A stretch of DNA of 7,116 nucleotides from Gammaproteobacteria bacterium. Its GTDB lineage: Bacteria > Pseudomonadota > Gammaproteobacteria > Arenicellales > UBA868. Positions 7,057-7,116 of the stretch are shown here, piece by piece. A model generated the notes under the pieces. The model saw nothing but the letters and a program-made list of their open reading frames with translations. It did not search any database and had not been told where the DNA came from. Position numbers and translations under genes: made by a program. The stretch's first letter is position 1, and the number at the start of each line of letters is the position of its first letter. The stretch covers positions 1 through 7,116 of the forward strand of contig DPVA01000210.1 of NCBI GenBank assembly GCA_003529705.1, written 5' to 3'.

Positions 7057-7081
7057 AACGGCCTTTGGGATATACCGAAAT

Positions 7082-7116
7082 ATGAAAACACCGCCGACGC
7101 TAAAACAACACCATAG
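7082..7116 (+). CDS. Start of a divergent gene cut by the window edge, possibly mutS
   Basis: Eleven codons, MKTPPTLKQHH, run from an ATG to the right edge without a stop. The start is supported by a TATAAT promoter box at 7051-7056 and a GGGA about 11 bases upstream. In many gammaproteobacteria the gene divergent from pncC/cinA-recA is mutS, and MutS proteins begin with a short leader containing a T-P-x-x-x-Q-Y/H motif. The visible T-P-T-L-K-Q-H is compatible but too short to identify it. If it is mutS, the product recognises DNA mismatches. The identification is inferred mainly from position. Confidence 0.35.
   Translation, partial: MKTPPTLKQHH

Overview
The window is a chromosomal core region of a gammaproteobacterium. 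I infer the lineage from gene order and protein similarity as recalled, not from a search. All complete genes lie on the minus strand, so they read from right to left: pncC, recA, recX, alaS, lysC, csrA, tRNA-Ser(GCU), tRNA-Arg(ACG), then the first 34 codons of an amidase-family gene cut by the left edge. The run pncC-recA-recX-alaS-csrA-serV-argV is the arrangement known from Escherichia coli. The lysC gene between alaS and csrA is the arrangement known from Pseudomonas. The window looks like a combination of both. At the right edge a short plus-strand reading frame begins divergently from pncC; by position it is probably mutS.

Right part (6289-7116): a 150-base divergent intergenic region holds a TATAAT box for the plus-strand gene, a perfect hairpin, and a tandem GATAAT pair upstream of pncC. 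Then come pncC (NMN deamidase, CinA C-terminal family) and a 139-base gap before recA. I could not find a canonical gammaproteobacterial LexA box in that gap.

Middle part (2079-6288): recA and its modulator recX are 14 bases apart, followed by a full-length alanyl-tRNA synthetase with catalytic, editing and C-Ala domains. The ATG at 4676 is the family-consistent alaS start.

Left part (1-2078): lysC encodes an aspartokinase with two ACT domains and has an internal, well-placed ribosome binding site and ATG that would give a separate regulatory (beta) subunit. csrA follows. Its start codon lies inside a 10/12 match to the CsrA RNA-binding consensus, which suggests autoregulation. A small terminator after csrA overlaps the -35 box of a probable promoter for the two tRNA genes.

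The genes join DNA repair (recA, recX, perhaps mutS), NAD salvage (pncC), translation (alaS, two tRNAs), amino-acid synthesis (lysC) and global post-transcriptional control (csrA). I see no mobile element, CRISPR array, phage gene or new defence system. The points of interest are regulatory: the csrA leader, the internal lysC start, the missing SOS box and the divergent promoter region.
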